From positions 186,001 through 250,000 of the forward strand of contig NZ_CAJVCE010000004.1 of the NCBI RefSeq assembly GCF_910594985.1: a DNA stretch of 64,000 nucleotides. The letters are read 5' to 3'. A program made the position numbers and the translations under genes. The notes beneath the pieces are model-generated. The model made no database searches and was not told the origin of the DNA. It worked only from the letters and a program-made list of their open reading frames with translations. Source of the DNA: Paenibacillus allorhizosphaerae (lineage in GTDB: Bacteria; Bacillota; Bacilli; Paenibacillales; NBRC-103111). This document shows, in pieces, positions 41,181 through 50,664 of this stretch. Position 1 is the stretch's first letter. Each line of letters begins with the position of its first letter.

Positions 41181-41591
41181 CTAATATTCGCTTGGACATA
41201 TGGTAGAATCCTAGAAGCCTCCATCCGCATTGCCGGAACGTTTCCTGCCCGGCAGGATCGCGATCCGTCTATCAACTTTTCTTTCTAGTTATAGTATAGC
41301 TTGCTTGTTCTAGCGCATTCCATCGAAAGCTGAAAAAAATAAAGTAGAAAAATAAATTTTTATTAAGCCGACCGGCCGTTAAGAAGCTCAAATTTTCGGG
41401 GGAGCTGTCGCAATAAAGGATTTGGGTGGAGGGGCGGTTCGATGGCGTGTGAATTTTGACGAACAGACGCAGGTTGTGAGTAGTGCAAACGAGGAGCGGG
41501 ATCCAATACGAAACATTTGCGGAAATAGTTAGAGATGAGAGTAGAAGGGGAAAGAATCAACAATTGAATTGGGGGAAGGGGTTCGAGGAAG
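41181..41591. other. Intergenic stretch between vanZ-like gene and peptide copy 2
   Basis: About 410 bases without a supportable ORF. The minus strand has TATACTATAAC near 41290-41305 that could be a -10 region for the peptide transcript, without a good -35 box. No clear terminator follows the vanZ-like gene, so operon read-through into the peptide is possible. Purine-rich plus strand at 41400-41580 is unexplained. Confidence 0.4.
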
Positions 41592-42095
41592 CTACTGCTC
41601 CCTCACTTTTCTTTTATTTCTAATGCGCATGACCGCTATGCAGATCAGCAATCCGACGACGCCTCCTAGCGAGTCCAACACGACATCGATCGCCTCTCCA
41701 TTCCGACGAATACGCATCGTCTGATTCCATTCATCGAGGCTGGCGGTAGAAACGATGGCGAGCACCACGAAAGCCGCTTTCCAACCCCATCGGAACCGAA
41801 AAGGGAACAGCGCGAGGAAAAGAACAACTGCGAGTGTAGCGTACATGATTAAATGGGCCATTTTTCGAAATACAAACTCCAAAAATTGAAGCGGCTGCCA
41901 CTTCAACATAAATACGCGGTCTCCGTATTTCACCGCTATATTGGGGAGGATGCGGGTCAGCTCCCCTTCGTTCAGGTGACTGCGCAAAAAGGGGACGATG
42001 GTTTGCTGGTCGTAAGATTGCGAAGAAAAGCTAAACAGAAGCATGATACATACGATTAGCGGAAGCAAATACAGCAAAGGTCTCAACTTTGGCAT
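41592..42095 (-). CDS. VanZ-like membrane protein, last gene of the exopolysaccharide operon
   Basis: 167 residues, four membrane helices, VanZ signature residues around LEFVFRKMAHLIMYATLAVVLFLAL and DEWNQTMRIRRNGEAIDVVLDSLGG. VanZ-like proteins reduce teicoplanin sensitivity by an unknown route and often close polysaccharide clusters. GGGAGAG precedes the ATG; it is 76 bases after manC. Confidence 0.88.
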   Translation of the reverse strand: MPKLRPLLYLLPLIVCIMLLFSFSSQSYDQQTIVPFLRSHLNEGELTRILPNIAVKYGDRVFMLKWQPLQFLEFVFRKMAHLIMYATLAVVLFLALFPFRFRWGWKAAFVVLAIVSTASLDEWNQTMRIRRNGEAIDVVLDSLGGVVGLLICIAVMRIRNKRKVREQ

Positions 42096-42171
42096 TCAAA
42101 ATCTCTCCCGTACCTGTACAACCTGACCGGGATCCCCAGAGCTTACTTCAAGGAATCCCGGACGTGTTGTT

Positions 42172-43557
42172 TTACTTGTTTCGTCCGGCATGGCTAAATT
42201 CGATAATCTCGTCCCAAGATACACAGAGGCGTATAATATCTTCTTCCACCAATTCGCTACCGCTCTGTACTTCAATGATTTCCAAATCGCGGAGCGCCCG
42301 AATGCTGTGTCTGGCTTCTTGCGGAATGATCAGCACATCCCCCGGTTTAACGAGCCGATATTGGTCGTTTAGAATAAACTCGCCTTCGCCTGCAATGATC
42401 GTCCATACTTCTTTGCGTTTAAAATGCATTTGATAGCTTAAATTTTTTCCGGCTCCGATACAGATACGTTTCGTCAGCACCTCGTTGCCTTCGGGATATT
42501 TTTTATAATCCAGCACGCGGTATGTCCCCCAGCGCCGCTCCTCGTACATTGGACGCTGTTCGAAATGTTTGATTAAATCTTTAACTTGTGGAGATGCTCC
42601 TTTCTCGGCGACCAAGATGCCGTCCGGGCTCGTGGAAACGATGATATTCGATAAGCCAAGCACGGCAACCGGAATATCCAGCTCGTTAATCAAGTGCGTA
42701 TTGTGCGAATCAGGGCTTACGGCACCGACTCCGATCACGGAATTGTTCATTTCTTCCGTCAGCGCGTTCCAAGTACCTAGGTCTTTCCAGAACCCGTTAT
42801 AGGGGACAACGATGATGTTTTTCGTTTTTTCCACCACTTCATAGTCGAAGCTGATTTTCGGAAGTTTGGCGTATTGCTTGACCATTTCCTCATATTGAAT
42901 CGGAAGTCCCTTCTCGATCAGCAGGTCAATGAGATAGCCGAGCTTGAACGCAAATACGCCGCAATTCCAAAGCGCCTGCTGTTCCAATAGAACCGCAGCT
43001 TTCGCTTTATCGGGCTTTTCTGTAAAATGACTGACGGTATAATACCGCCCCTCCCCGGCCGAATCCGGCATACTCGGAACGATATAACCGTATTTTTCCG
43101 ATGGATCGGTCGGCTTCACCCCCATCAGCGCCAGTTCGGCGCCCGTTTGATGGAGGACGACTTCCAACTCCTTCATCTTCGCAAAAAAAGCGTCATCTAC
43201 GTATGGGTCCACCGGCATAACCGTGACAACCTCATTCGTACTGACGCCTTCAATCGAATATAAGTAAACTGCCGCTAACGCAATCGCAGGAAACGTATCC
43301 CGCCTCTCCGGCTCAATGATGAGCGGCGCTTCCGCTCCGATCTGGCTTTGCAGCATCTCCGTCTGCCCTTTGCCCGTCGCAATGTAAGAGTCATGCATTA
43401 ACTTGGAAGCAGCCAGTTGTCTCCATACCCGTTGAACCATGGACTCTAAGCCGGCTTCCGGCCCTTGAAGCACCTTCAAAAACTGTTTCGATCTCGAATC
43501 ATTCGATAGCGGCCACAGCCGCTTTCCTGAACCTCCGGATAATAATACGAGTTTCAT
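42172..43557 (-). CDS. manC: Mannose-1-phosphate guanylyltransferase / mannose-6-phosphate isomerase
   Basis: 461 residues. The N-terminal nucleotidyltransferase (about 1-285) has LLSGGSGKRLWPLSND, MPVDPYVDD and HFTEKPDKAKA. The C-terminal cupin (about 345-455; WGTYRVLDY, SYQMHFKRKEVWTIIAGEGEF, PGDVLIIPQEARHSI) is the type-II isomerase half, so one protein may convert fructose-6-P to mannose-6-P and mannose-1-P to GDP-mannose. No phosphomannomutase is in the window. AAAGGAG precedes the ATG. It supplies GDP-mannose for the GT4 enzymes next to it. Confidence 0.94.
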   Translation of the reverse strand: MKLVLLSGGSGKRLWPLSNDSRSKQFLKVLQGPEAGLESMVQRVWRQLAASKLMHDSYIATGKGQTEMLQSQIGAEAPLIIEPERRDTFPAIALAAVYLYSIEGVSTNEVVTVMPVDPYVDDAFFAKMKELEVVLHQTGAELALMGVKPTDPSEKYGYIVPSMPDSAGEGRYYTVSHFTEKPDKAKAAVLLEQQALWNCGVFAFKLGYLIDLLIEKGLPIQYEEMVKQYAKLPKISFDYEVVEKTKNIIVVPYNGFWKDLGTWNALTEEMNNSVIGVGAVSPDSHNTHLINELDIPVAVLGLSNIIVSTSPDGILVAEKGASPQVKDLIKHFEQRPMYEERRWGTYRVLDYKKYPEGNEVLTKRICIGAGKNLSYQMHFKRKEVWTIIAGEGEFILNDQYRLVKPGDVLIIPQEARHSIRALRDLEIIEVQSGSELVEEDIIRLCVSWDEIIEFSHAGRNK

Positions 43558-43574
43558 AGTGTCGTGCTCCTTTA

Positions 43575-44717
43575 TTATTGTTCTGGAACGGCAGCAAGCG
43601 GCCGTTTGGGCGTAGGTCTCTTTTCCAATTGATTGTCGATGTATTCGAGCAGTTCACGGCAAAACCGCGACGCATCAAAACGTTCGGCATGACGCCGAAT
43701 TTCAGCATGGTCCCACGTATGGCTTTCAAACTGCTCCAATGCGGTAGCGAGCGATTCCACCGACTGCTGTTCGAAAAAACAGCCGTTGAGACCTGGCACA
43801 ACCGTATCCAAAGCGCCACCACCCCGATAAGCAACGACCGGTCGGCCGCACGCGTTAACTTCCAATGGCGTGATGCCGAAGTCCTCAAGACCTGGAAACA
43901 AAAAAGCACGGCATGCTTTCATATAACGGACGACCTCGGCATCCGCCAACCGTCCTTTGAACTCCACGGTTGGGCCGGCGAGAGACTCTAGCCTTTCCTT
44001 GTCAGGACCGTCACCGATCACGACAAGCCTTTTGCCGAGCCGGGTACACGCCTCCACCGCCAAGTCCAGCTTCTTGTAAGATACAAGCCGGGATACGACC
44101 AGATAATAATCCTGCACTTCCGACGGCTCCGAGACCGAGAAGCGGGATACGTTCACCGGCGGGAAAATGATAGACGATGAACGACCGTAGCAAGCCTCGA
44201 TTCGCTGCTGAACGATCGTCGATATCGCGACAAAGTGATCCACGTTGCGTGCCGTCGACACATCCCACAAACGCAGTGGAGCGACCATCGCTTGCACGAG
44301 CTTCTTGATCACTTGGGGAACTTGAATGCCTTCCATATACGTGTTAAAGTCCCAGGCAAAACGCATCGGCGTATAACAATAACAAACATGCGTTGCCTGC
44401 GGATCCGCCGTAACACCCTTGGCATACGCGCTGCTGGAGCTGATGACCAAATCGTAACCCCGCAGGTCGATCGACCTCATGGCTAACGGGTACAGCCAGA
44501 AAAAATGCTTGAATCGTTTAAAAATGCCGGGAATATGCTGCATCCAAGTGGTCCGGATGTCGGCGTCCTGCAGCTCCCGCAGCAGTTTGTTCCGATCCGC
44601 GATCGTCGTGTAAATCGGAGCTTCGGGAAACAGTTGGTGGAGCATCGCCACAACCCTTTCCGCTCCCCCCATTTGATTCAAATAATCATGAACGATAGCC
44701 ACCCGCATCCCATTCAT
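43575..44717 (-). CDS. GT4 glycosyltransferase (WbaZ-like, probable mannosyltransferase)
   Basis: 380 residues, GT-B fold. N-terminal VAIVHDYLNQMGGAERVVAML and C-terminal LVVIGDGPDKERLE and FPGLEDFGITPLEVNACGRPVVAYRGGG (E-x7-E motif). The HDYLNQMGGAERV start and CYCYTPMRFAWDF are typical of WbaZ-like mannosyltransferases, in keeping with adjacent manC. The ATG at 44717 follows AAGGAGG and overlaps the previous stop as ATGA. Transfers a sugar to the lipid-linked repeat unit on the inner membrane face. Confidence 0.9.
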   Translation of the reverse strand: MNGMRVAIVHDYLNQMGGAERVVAMLHQLFPEAPIYTTIADRNKLLRELQDADIRTTWMQHIPGIFKRFKHFFWLYPLAMRSIDLRGYDLVISSSSAYAKGVTADPQATHVCYCYTPMRFAWDFNTYMEGIQVPQVIKKLVQAMVAPLRLWDVSTARNVDHFVAISTIVQQRIEACYGRSSSIIFPPVNVSRFSVSEPSEVQDYYLVVSRLVSYKKLDLAVEACTRLGKRLVVIGDGPDKERLESLAGPTVEFKGRLADAEVVRYMKACRAFLFPGLEDFGITPLEVNACGRPVVAYRGGGALDTVVPGLNGCFFEQQSVESLATALEQFESHTWDHAEIRRHAERFDASRFCRELLEYIDNQLEKRPTPKRPLAAVPEQ

Positions 44718-45919
44718 GGGGAGACCTCCTTGCCGACGCTTTTGTCGAATTTCAATTTATTTTTCGCCTGAGCCGATACGATCTCTTGGTATACCGCTTC
44801 GACTTTCTCGACAGTCCGCTCGATCGTAAAATGCTCTTTCACCCGTTTGAGCGCAATTCGTTCCATATCTCGCTTGAGATTCTGGTATGTAAGCAATCCG
44901 GCGGCATGCTTCGCGAGATGCTCTACGTCACCTACCTCGTACAATAATCCGCTCGTCCCGTTCTCGAGAATTTCGCGGGGTCCTCCCGCATTTGTTGCGA
45001 TAATGGGAAGCGATTGGGACATTGCCTCGATGATGACGCGACCGAACGGCTCATTGTCCGAGCATAACAATAGAAGATCCGCCGCCGAGCAAATCTCCAG
45101 CACATCTTCGCGAAACCCCGTAAAGCGCACTCTATCGACCAACTGCAAGTTTTCTACCAGTTGGCCGAGCGAGCTGCGGTACGTTTGATTTTCTTCTCTG
45201 AATTTCGGCTCGCCGACCACCCACAAGTACACGTCCATTCCATCTTGAATCAGCCGGTGGGCGGCGCGAATCGCGTCCTCCTGCCTTTTCCAAGGAGCAA
45301 TCTGGCCGATGATAACCAGGACATGGCTTTGCGGCGGCGTATTCAACTGTTCGCGAATGTTTCGCCGATGAAACGTCTTCTCTTCCGGCGTCATCTCGCG
45401 AATGGATACGCCATTGTGAACCAAGTAAAGTTTGTTCTTCAGTTTATCCGTGTCAAAACCTTGAATGACTGAATTCGAGATGCATAAGATTGCACTTACC
45501 GCAGTGGAGGCCAACTGCTCAATCGCTTTCCCGATCGCACCATTCGGCGGGTTGTCGCGAACGTGCCATACAACCGGAAGACGGTGCATCCAACAGAAGA
45601 GGGCGGCCATAATACCCGCGCGCAAAGAGTTGGCGTGGATGATATCCATACGGTGCTTGCGAATTTGTTTGGCGAATAAATAACCCGCCCAGAGCATCCC
45701 AAGCATGTGCAGAAGCAGCAGCAGCGGGTTTCTCGTCAACCTCGCCCGGTAGCTCGGGATGCCCACCGTCTCCAGGCCGTGATCACGGGCCCTTTGAAGC
45801 AGTTCGCCTTCCGGGGCAAACAGCACGGGCTTTGCCTGTTTCAAATGCTTCGCCGTTAGCAATAGGCTGATCTCCGCACCGCTCACATCGCTCGTGTGGT
45901 TGTAAAAGGCTATGTTCAT
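44714..45919 (-). CDS. GT4 glycosyltransferase
   Basis: 401 residues from the ATG at 45919, nine bases after GGAGG. GT-B enzyme: NHTSDVSGAEISLLL near the start, IIGQIAPWKRQEDAIRAA and DNEPFGRVIIEAMSQSLPIIATNAGGPREIL with the E-x7-E pair. Overlaps both neighbours by four bases. Acceptor and donor not predictable. Confidence 0.9.
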   Translation of the reverse strand: MNIAFYNHTSDVSGAEISLLLTAKHLKQAKPVLFAPEGELLQRARDHGLETVGIPSYRARLTRNPLLLLLHMLGMLWAGYLFAKQIRKHRMDIIHANSLRAGIMAALFCWMHRLPVVWHVRDNPPNGAIGKAIEQLASTAVSAILCISNSVIQGFDTDKLKNKLYLVHNGVSIREMTPEEKTFHRRNIREQLNTPPQSHVLVIIGQIAPWKRQEDAIRAAHRLIQDGMDVYLWVVGEPKFREENQTYRSSLGQLVENLQLVDRVRFTGFREDVLEICSAADLLLLCSDNEPFGRVIIEAMSQSLPIIATNAGGPREILENGTSGLLYEVGDVEHLAKHAAGLLTYQNLKRDMERIALKRVKEHFTIERTVEKVEAVYQEIVSAQAKNKLKFDKSVGKEVSP

Positions 45920-47100
45920 CGCAATGAAACCTCCTTCCGTTCCGCCACGGCATGTTCGAACACGTTGGTAATCTCTTTCGCGGCCCGCTCCCAAGTGTAG
46001 TGCTGAAGCACGTAATCGATACAAGCATCCCTCGACGGGATGGCGACTTCACCCCGCAATACGGAACCGATTTTATCGGCCATCGCTTCCGGCGAGCTGT
46101 CTTGAAAAAGCAGATTCGGAGAAAGACCCTCCAAAATTTCTTTCGTCCCCCCGTACGGCGTTCCGAGGACCGGAGTTCCGCAAGCCAGCGCCTCTACGGT
46201 AACTAGGCCGAAGCCTTCGAGCGTCAAAGTAGGGACAATGCTTAAATCGGCGGCTTGGTACCAGCGAACCAAATCTTCATTGGACACTCTGCCGAGAAAA
46301 CGCACCCGCGCGCCAAGGCCATATTGCTTCACGAGCTGCTCCAGCGGCTCGCGGAGCGTCCCACCGCCAGCAATATACAGTTCCGCTTCCGGCGACTGGG
46401 CGGTAACCTGCCGCATCGCTTGAATCAGATGATCAATACCCATGCGGTTGACAAGCCGCCTCGCACAGAACATCACCTGCTTCTCTTCGCCTAAACCGAG
46501 TTCCTGTCGAAGCCGCCTGCGGTCCGGGGCAGGACGGAACCTTTGCAAATCCGGCGCGGCCGGAATCCGGTGAATGCGATTTTGGTTGATGCCGTAATCG
46601 TTGGACAGGAGCTGCTTGAAGTAATCGCTAAGAACGATAAACCGGTCCGAACGGCGGTATGCGAGCAGCTCCACCTGCTTCTTCATTTCATAACGCAGCG
46701 TTTGCCCGATTCGGTGTCCTTTGTCCTCCACGAGCGACTCCTGCGCCCATGGCCCCTGAAAATGAGTTACGATCGGAAGAGAAGAGGGAAGCTGATTACG
46801 GGTAATCAGCGAGGAATACAGGGCGAAATGCGGGTTGAATATATCGGGACGCTGCCGTGTCACCGCCCCGCCGATCACTTGCCGGAATGCTTTCATCCGC
46901 GCCCAGGTCCCGATCTTCCCCGGCTCGCTGACAACGTCGTTAATGTAGTCCGGAGCGGTCGTTCGTTCGCCAAACGCCGTAATGTATCCTTCCACCTGAT
47001 GGCCATGCCGCCTCATCGCTTGGAGATAATCCGCAAAATAACGGTTCAAACCGCCTGGTGTATGTTCAATCCAACCCATACCGGTTGCGAGAATTTTCAT
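45916..47100 (-). CDS. GT4 glycosyltransferase
   Basis: 394 residues; MGWIEHTPGGLNRYFADYL (glycine-rich acceptor loop), FCARRLVNRMGIDHLIQAM, and TLEGFGLVTVEALACGTPVLGTPYGGTKEIL. AAGGAGG precedes the ATG. The start lies 35 bases inside the acyltransferase gene, so the two are coupled. Confidence 0.9.
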   Translation of the reverse strand: MKILATGMGWIEHTPGGLNRYFADYLQAMRRHGHQVEGYITAFGERTTAPDYINDVVSEPGKIGTWARMKAFRQVIGGAVTRQRPDIFNPHFALYSSLITRNQLPSSLPIVTHFQGPWAQESLVEDKGHRIGQTLRYEMKKQVELLAYRRSDRFIVLSDYFKQLLSNDYGINQNRIHRIPAAPDLQRFRPAPDRRRLRQELGLGEEKQVMFCARRLVNRMGIDHLIQAMRQVTAQSPEAELYIAGGGTLREPLEQLVKQYGLGARVRFLGRVSNEDLVRWYQAADLSIVPTLTLEGFGLVTVEALACGTPVLGTPYGGTKEILEGLSPNLLFQDSSPEAMADKIGSVLRGEVAIPSRDACIDYVLQHYTWERAAKEITNVFEHAVAERKEVSLR

Positions 47101-48280
47101 AGTTGCCGTTCCTCCTTCTAAATCCGGGCTTATTCAATACCTTCGTCAGCCATGCCCTGACCGTAGACGTGTGCGCTTCGGTAAATGTCGAGACGATCCA
47201 TGCGTAAACAATAATGGCCATTGCCAGGAGAACGCCGAGACAAACGTGCCAAAGATCCGGCTGCCATGTTCCCCAGCGACCATCGCCGATCGACACGCGG
47301 AGAAAGTTGATGACAGGATAATGCGTCAAGTAGAGCGTATAGGAAAATCCGGCAAGAAACGTATGAACATTGAATACTTTCGTATTCACCGACTTCGGTT
47401 CATTGCAGCTATGCAAAATCACGTAGATCAAGGAGGCGAAACAGATGGAAACGGCAAGCTGCGGCACGAATCGTTGCACCAGATCCGCATCGCTTTGGTG
47501 AAGCAACGCTTTGTCCGCAAGCATAACCAAACCTGATAAGGCTGCCGTCACAGGCACGCCCAAGCGGAATAACCATTCCTTGCGAATCCTGATTTGGGGC
47601 AGCAGCACTAACAAAGCGCCGAGCAGCCAGATAAGGAAGTACATCATAATCGCTTGACCGAGCATGATGCTCATCCCAACGGTTATGCAGCCGTATAAAA
47701 TCTTGGAAAGTCGGGTCCGCGAGACGAACGTAAGAACGAGACACGGGAACAACATGTAGTACCAGAACTCGTAGCTTAAGCTCCACAGCGGCAAATTACC
47801 GCCGTAATTCGGAAAGAAAATGCCTTGCAGGAAAAATAAGTTGCCTGCGAAGTCGGACCATTTCATGTTATCGGTAAAATAATCGGACTGAGGATATATA
47901 AGTAACTGCGTTTGTGCCCATATGGAAGTAAGAATCAGAGCGGAAATCAAGACAAGCCATAAGCGAGTAAAACGATTAATCAAATACGTCTTCCAGGAAA
48001 ACGTCCCGCTGCGAATCGCTTTAAGCACGCTGGCGGAAATGAAGAAACCGCTCAATACAAAAAACAACATGACGAACTCATACCCCATGCTCGTCAACAA
48101 ATACGCGGCCTTGACCAGCAAATGTTTGTGCTCCACGCCGTTGAACCCTTGAAACAACACGGGTCTAAGATGGTAGATCATCACATATACCGCCGCAAAC
48201 CAGCGCAAGGCATCCAAATATCGCGAAGCCTTGCTATCCGAGTGCAAATTGAACAATCCCACGTCGTTCTTCCGCTTCAT
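47066..48280 (-). CDS. Acyltransferase 3 family membrane protein
   Basis: 404 residues, ten or so membrane helices. N-terminal RYLDALRWFAAVYVMIYHLRPVLF with the conserved Arg and His, FFVLSGFFIS, NRFTRLW and LWSLSYEFWYYML. Such proteins O-acetylate or otherwise acylate surface sugars using cytoplasmic acyl donors. GGTGAG precedes the ATG. It would decorate the exopolysaccharide repeat. Confidence 0.92.
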   Translation of the reverse strand: MKRKNDVGLFNLHSDSKASRYLDALRWFAAVYVMIYHLRPVLFQGFNGVEHKHLLVKAAYLLTSMGYEFVMLFFVLSGFFISASVLKAIRSGTFSWKTYLINRFTRLWLVLISALILTSIWAQTQLLIYPQSDYFTDNMKWSDFAGNLFFLQGIFFPNYGGNLPLWSLSYEFWYYMLFPCLVLTFVSRTRLSKILYGCITVGMSIMLGQAIMMYFLIWLLGALLVLLPQIRIRKEWLFRLGVPVTAALSGLVMLADKALLHQSDADLVQRFVPQLAVSICFASLIYVILHSCNEPKSVNTKVFNVHTFLAGFSYTLYLTHYPVINFLRVSIGDGRWGTWQPDLWHVCLGVLLAMAIIVYAWIVSTFTEAHTSTVRAWLTKVLNKPGFRRRNGNYENSRNRYGLD

Positions 48281-48332
48281 CTTGGCTTCTCACCCGCTCA
48301 ATGAATAAATGAATTCGAATCAATCACGCGCA

Positions 48333-49517
48333 TTACCCGGATCTCTCACCCTGAATGGAACTCCACACAGGCGAAAGCAATTGAGCATAGTACGCGACAC
48401 GTTCCTGTATATCGTATTGCTGAGCTGCCGTTATCGAAGCTTCGGCCATATGAATCCGGTAATCGTCGTCATGCTTGAGGCGCAGAATTTGTTCAGCCAG
48501 CGCTCCAGCGTCTCTTGCCGGCGTAATCAATCCGCTTCGCCCCTGCTCAATCGCGTCTTTCATACCCGTTGCATCGCTTACGATCGTCGGTATCCCCGTT
48601 GCCATCGCCTCCAGCGGAGCGAGGCCAAATCCGTCATTGACCGCGGCATGAACGCAGAGATGCGAATTTCGTAACGAAGGAATCGGGTCTCCCGCCCCCA
48701 GCTTGATCCGGACTCCCGCCTGTTGATATTGTTCGATAAGCGAGCGGATTTTTCTCCAGCCGATGCCTCCAAACAGCGTGATCTCGATTTCCGGATCGCC
48801 TGTTCTTTTCACCGCCTCGAGCACGTAGGGAACTCCTTTGAGCAGCGACACTTGCCCGACGGATATGATCCGAAACGGCTCTCCTTTCATCCTCGGAACA
48901 AGGCTCGCTTGACCCGGCAGCGGGTGGAACCGCTTCGTATCAACCCCCAGCGGTGCAAACAACAACTTTTCCGGTTTCATGCCTTGCCGGAGGAAGGAAT
49001 CCATCTGCATTCGGGAGGCGACGGTAATATAATCGGCAAGCTCGTATTCTCTTAGGACCCGCTCGACCCAAGACGGATGAAACGGCGAGCCTTTCATCTT
49101 ATATGTACGATGCTCCAGGCTCGTATCCGAGAACAATGCCGCCACATGCGTCGTTGCGGCTTCCAAAACGGTGATTCCTCCAAAACGGCGAACCTTGCGA
49201 AAGCTATTCTCCGCGTACCCCGGGAACGTATGGTAGATGACCGGCGAACTCGGCAGCTTCTCGCTTACGTATCGGTCAAAATGAACGGTATCCCAATACA
49301 CTTTCGTTGCCGGAAGCCACCGGACCGGAGTATACTTGATCCATTTCTGCCACGATGGCGCAGGAATCGTTATCGTACTGCCGGAGACGGCTGATGAGGA
49401 TGTAAATACTTCGGCACGGCCGCCGCTATGCCTCACGGATTCGTATACGAAATTCAAGTGTCCTCCCAAGCCGCCTTCTCCGAGACCGGCGGAGCAGCCC
49501 ATCAGCACTTTATGCAC
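48333..49517 (-). CDS. GT4 glycosyltransferase
   Basis: 394 residues from a GTG with AAGGAG nine bases upstream. GLGEGGLGGHLNFVYESV near the N terminus, IISVGQVSLLKGVPYVLEAV, and AAVNDGFGLAPLEAMATGIPTIVSD with E-x7-like spacing. The start overlaps the preceding gene's end by eight bases; 52 bases separate it from the acyltransferase. Confidence 0.9.
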   Translation of the reverse strand: MHKVLMGCSAGLGEGGLGGHLNFVYESVRHSGGRAEVFTSSSAVSGSTITIPAPSWQKWIKYTPVRWLPATKVYWDTVHFDRYVSEKLPSSPVIYHTFPGYAENSFRKVRRFGGITVLEAATTHVAALFSDTSLEHRTYKMKGSPFHPSWVERVLREYELADYITVASRMQMDSFLRQGMKPEKLLFAPLGVDTKRFHPLPGQASLVPRMKGEPFRIISVGQVSLLKGVPYVLEAVKRTGDPEIEITLFGGIGWRKIRSLIEQYQQAGVRIKLGAGDPIPSLRNSHLCVHAAVNDGFGLAPLEAMATGIPTIVSDATGMKDAIEQGRSGLITPARDAGALAEQILRLKHDDDYRIHMAEASITAAQQYDIQERVAYYAQLLSPVWSSIQGERSG

Positions 49518-50664
49518 CGGTCCTCACTCCTTCTTCTATCGCTTCTACAAGGTTGATACGGGTAATGCCGGGTCTGCGATCATTCGCACTCGGATGTCTA
49601 GGCTCCGTGATGATGCTTTTGATCGTATCGGCCAAATGCTCTGCATCGGCACGTCTTGCTACATATACGCCGTCCATGAAGTCCGCCCACTCAGGGAGAC
49701 CTCCCGAATCAAATACGACAACCGGCTTGCCCATCGTTCTTGCTTCCGGCACCACCAAGCCGGCCGGTTCGGGATAAATGGAAGGAACGACGAGGACGTC
49801 CGCATTTACATACCACGCATGAATATCCTTACCTGGGATCCATCCTGCAAAGTTCACGTGCTCCGACAATTCGAGTTGTGCGGACAGTTGCTCCAGTTCC
49901 GGTTTGTACCACCCTTCGCCGATGATGGAACATTCGACTTGAATGCCTTTTTGAAGCAGCAGCCGCACCGCTTGGATTAAATATTGAACGCCCTTAGAGT
50001 AAACGAGCCGTCCAGCGTAAAGAAGCTTGATTTCGTTACGGGGCTTCGGCAGCAGGAGCGGACTCCATTCCCCGAATTTGGCCAACGTATTGTCGAATAT
50101 ACGGATTTTGGAAGCGGCGATGCCCTCGATCACCAAAAATTGCCGGATCGCCTTACTGACCGCAAATACTTCGGTGCACCGCTGAAGCGCGGCGACCATA
50201 GCCTGGTGCAGCGTCAACGATTGGATCGCCTTTACCGGGGAAATATTCGTCCCGCATTTCCTTGCGTACCAGTTCACCAGACACGAAACGCTTCCGCGCT
50301 TCATACACAACGCTTCGTTGTCTCTGTACATCCGCAGCCCCGACGGACACATCACCCCGTGCACCGTAGCGATCGTCGTATATTTACGGGCCAAGCGCTC
50401 CACAATTTTGGCGGTGTGCGGGATCGTGTGCCAAACGATCAAGTCGGGCTTGAAGTCTTCGGCATACGTCATCCATTGATTCACATCGTCGGGGATGGAC
50501 ACCGCATGAAACGGCTCCTCGCCCCAACTGTCGTTATAATTCACTTTTAACGCCGCCAGCGTCGTCACATGACCTTTCTTCGCCAGCTGCACCGAAAAGT
50601 CGTAAATGAAGCGCTCCAGTCCGCCCGCTGAATTGAACTCGTCGGCAATTTGCAGTATTCTCAT
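49510..50664 (-). CDS. GT4 glycosyltransferase
   Basis: 384 residues: ILQIADEFNSAGGLERFIYDFS, a Cys-rich central segment (VMCPSG, ALCMKRGSVSCLVNWYARKCG), LLYAGRLVYSKGVQYLIQAV and PSIYPEPAGLVVPEARTMGKPVVVFDSGGLPE. The Cys cluster around 108-140 is seen in a subset of GT4 enzymes and may be structural. Start overlaps the previous stop by four bases. Confidence 0.9.
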   Translation of the reverse strand: MRILQIADEFNSAGGLERFIYDFSVQLAKKGHVTTLAALKVNYNDSWGEEPFHAVSIPDDVNQWMTYAEDFKPDLIVWHTIPHTAKIVERLARKYTTIATVHGVMCPSGLRMYRDNEALCMKRGSVSCLVNWYARKCGTNISPVKAIQSLTLHQAMVAALQRCTEVFAVSKAIRQFLVIEGIAASKIRIFDNTLAKFGEWSPLLLPKPRNEIKLLYAGRLVYSKGVQYLIQAVRLLLQKGIQVECSIIGEGWYKPELEQLSAQLELSEHVNFAGWIPGKDIHAWYVNADVLVVPSIYPEPAGLVVPEARTMGKPVVVFDSGGLPEWADFMDGVYVARRADAEHLADTIKSIITEPRHPSANDRRPGITRINLVEAIEEGVRTGA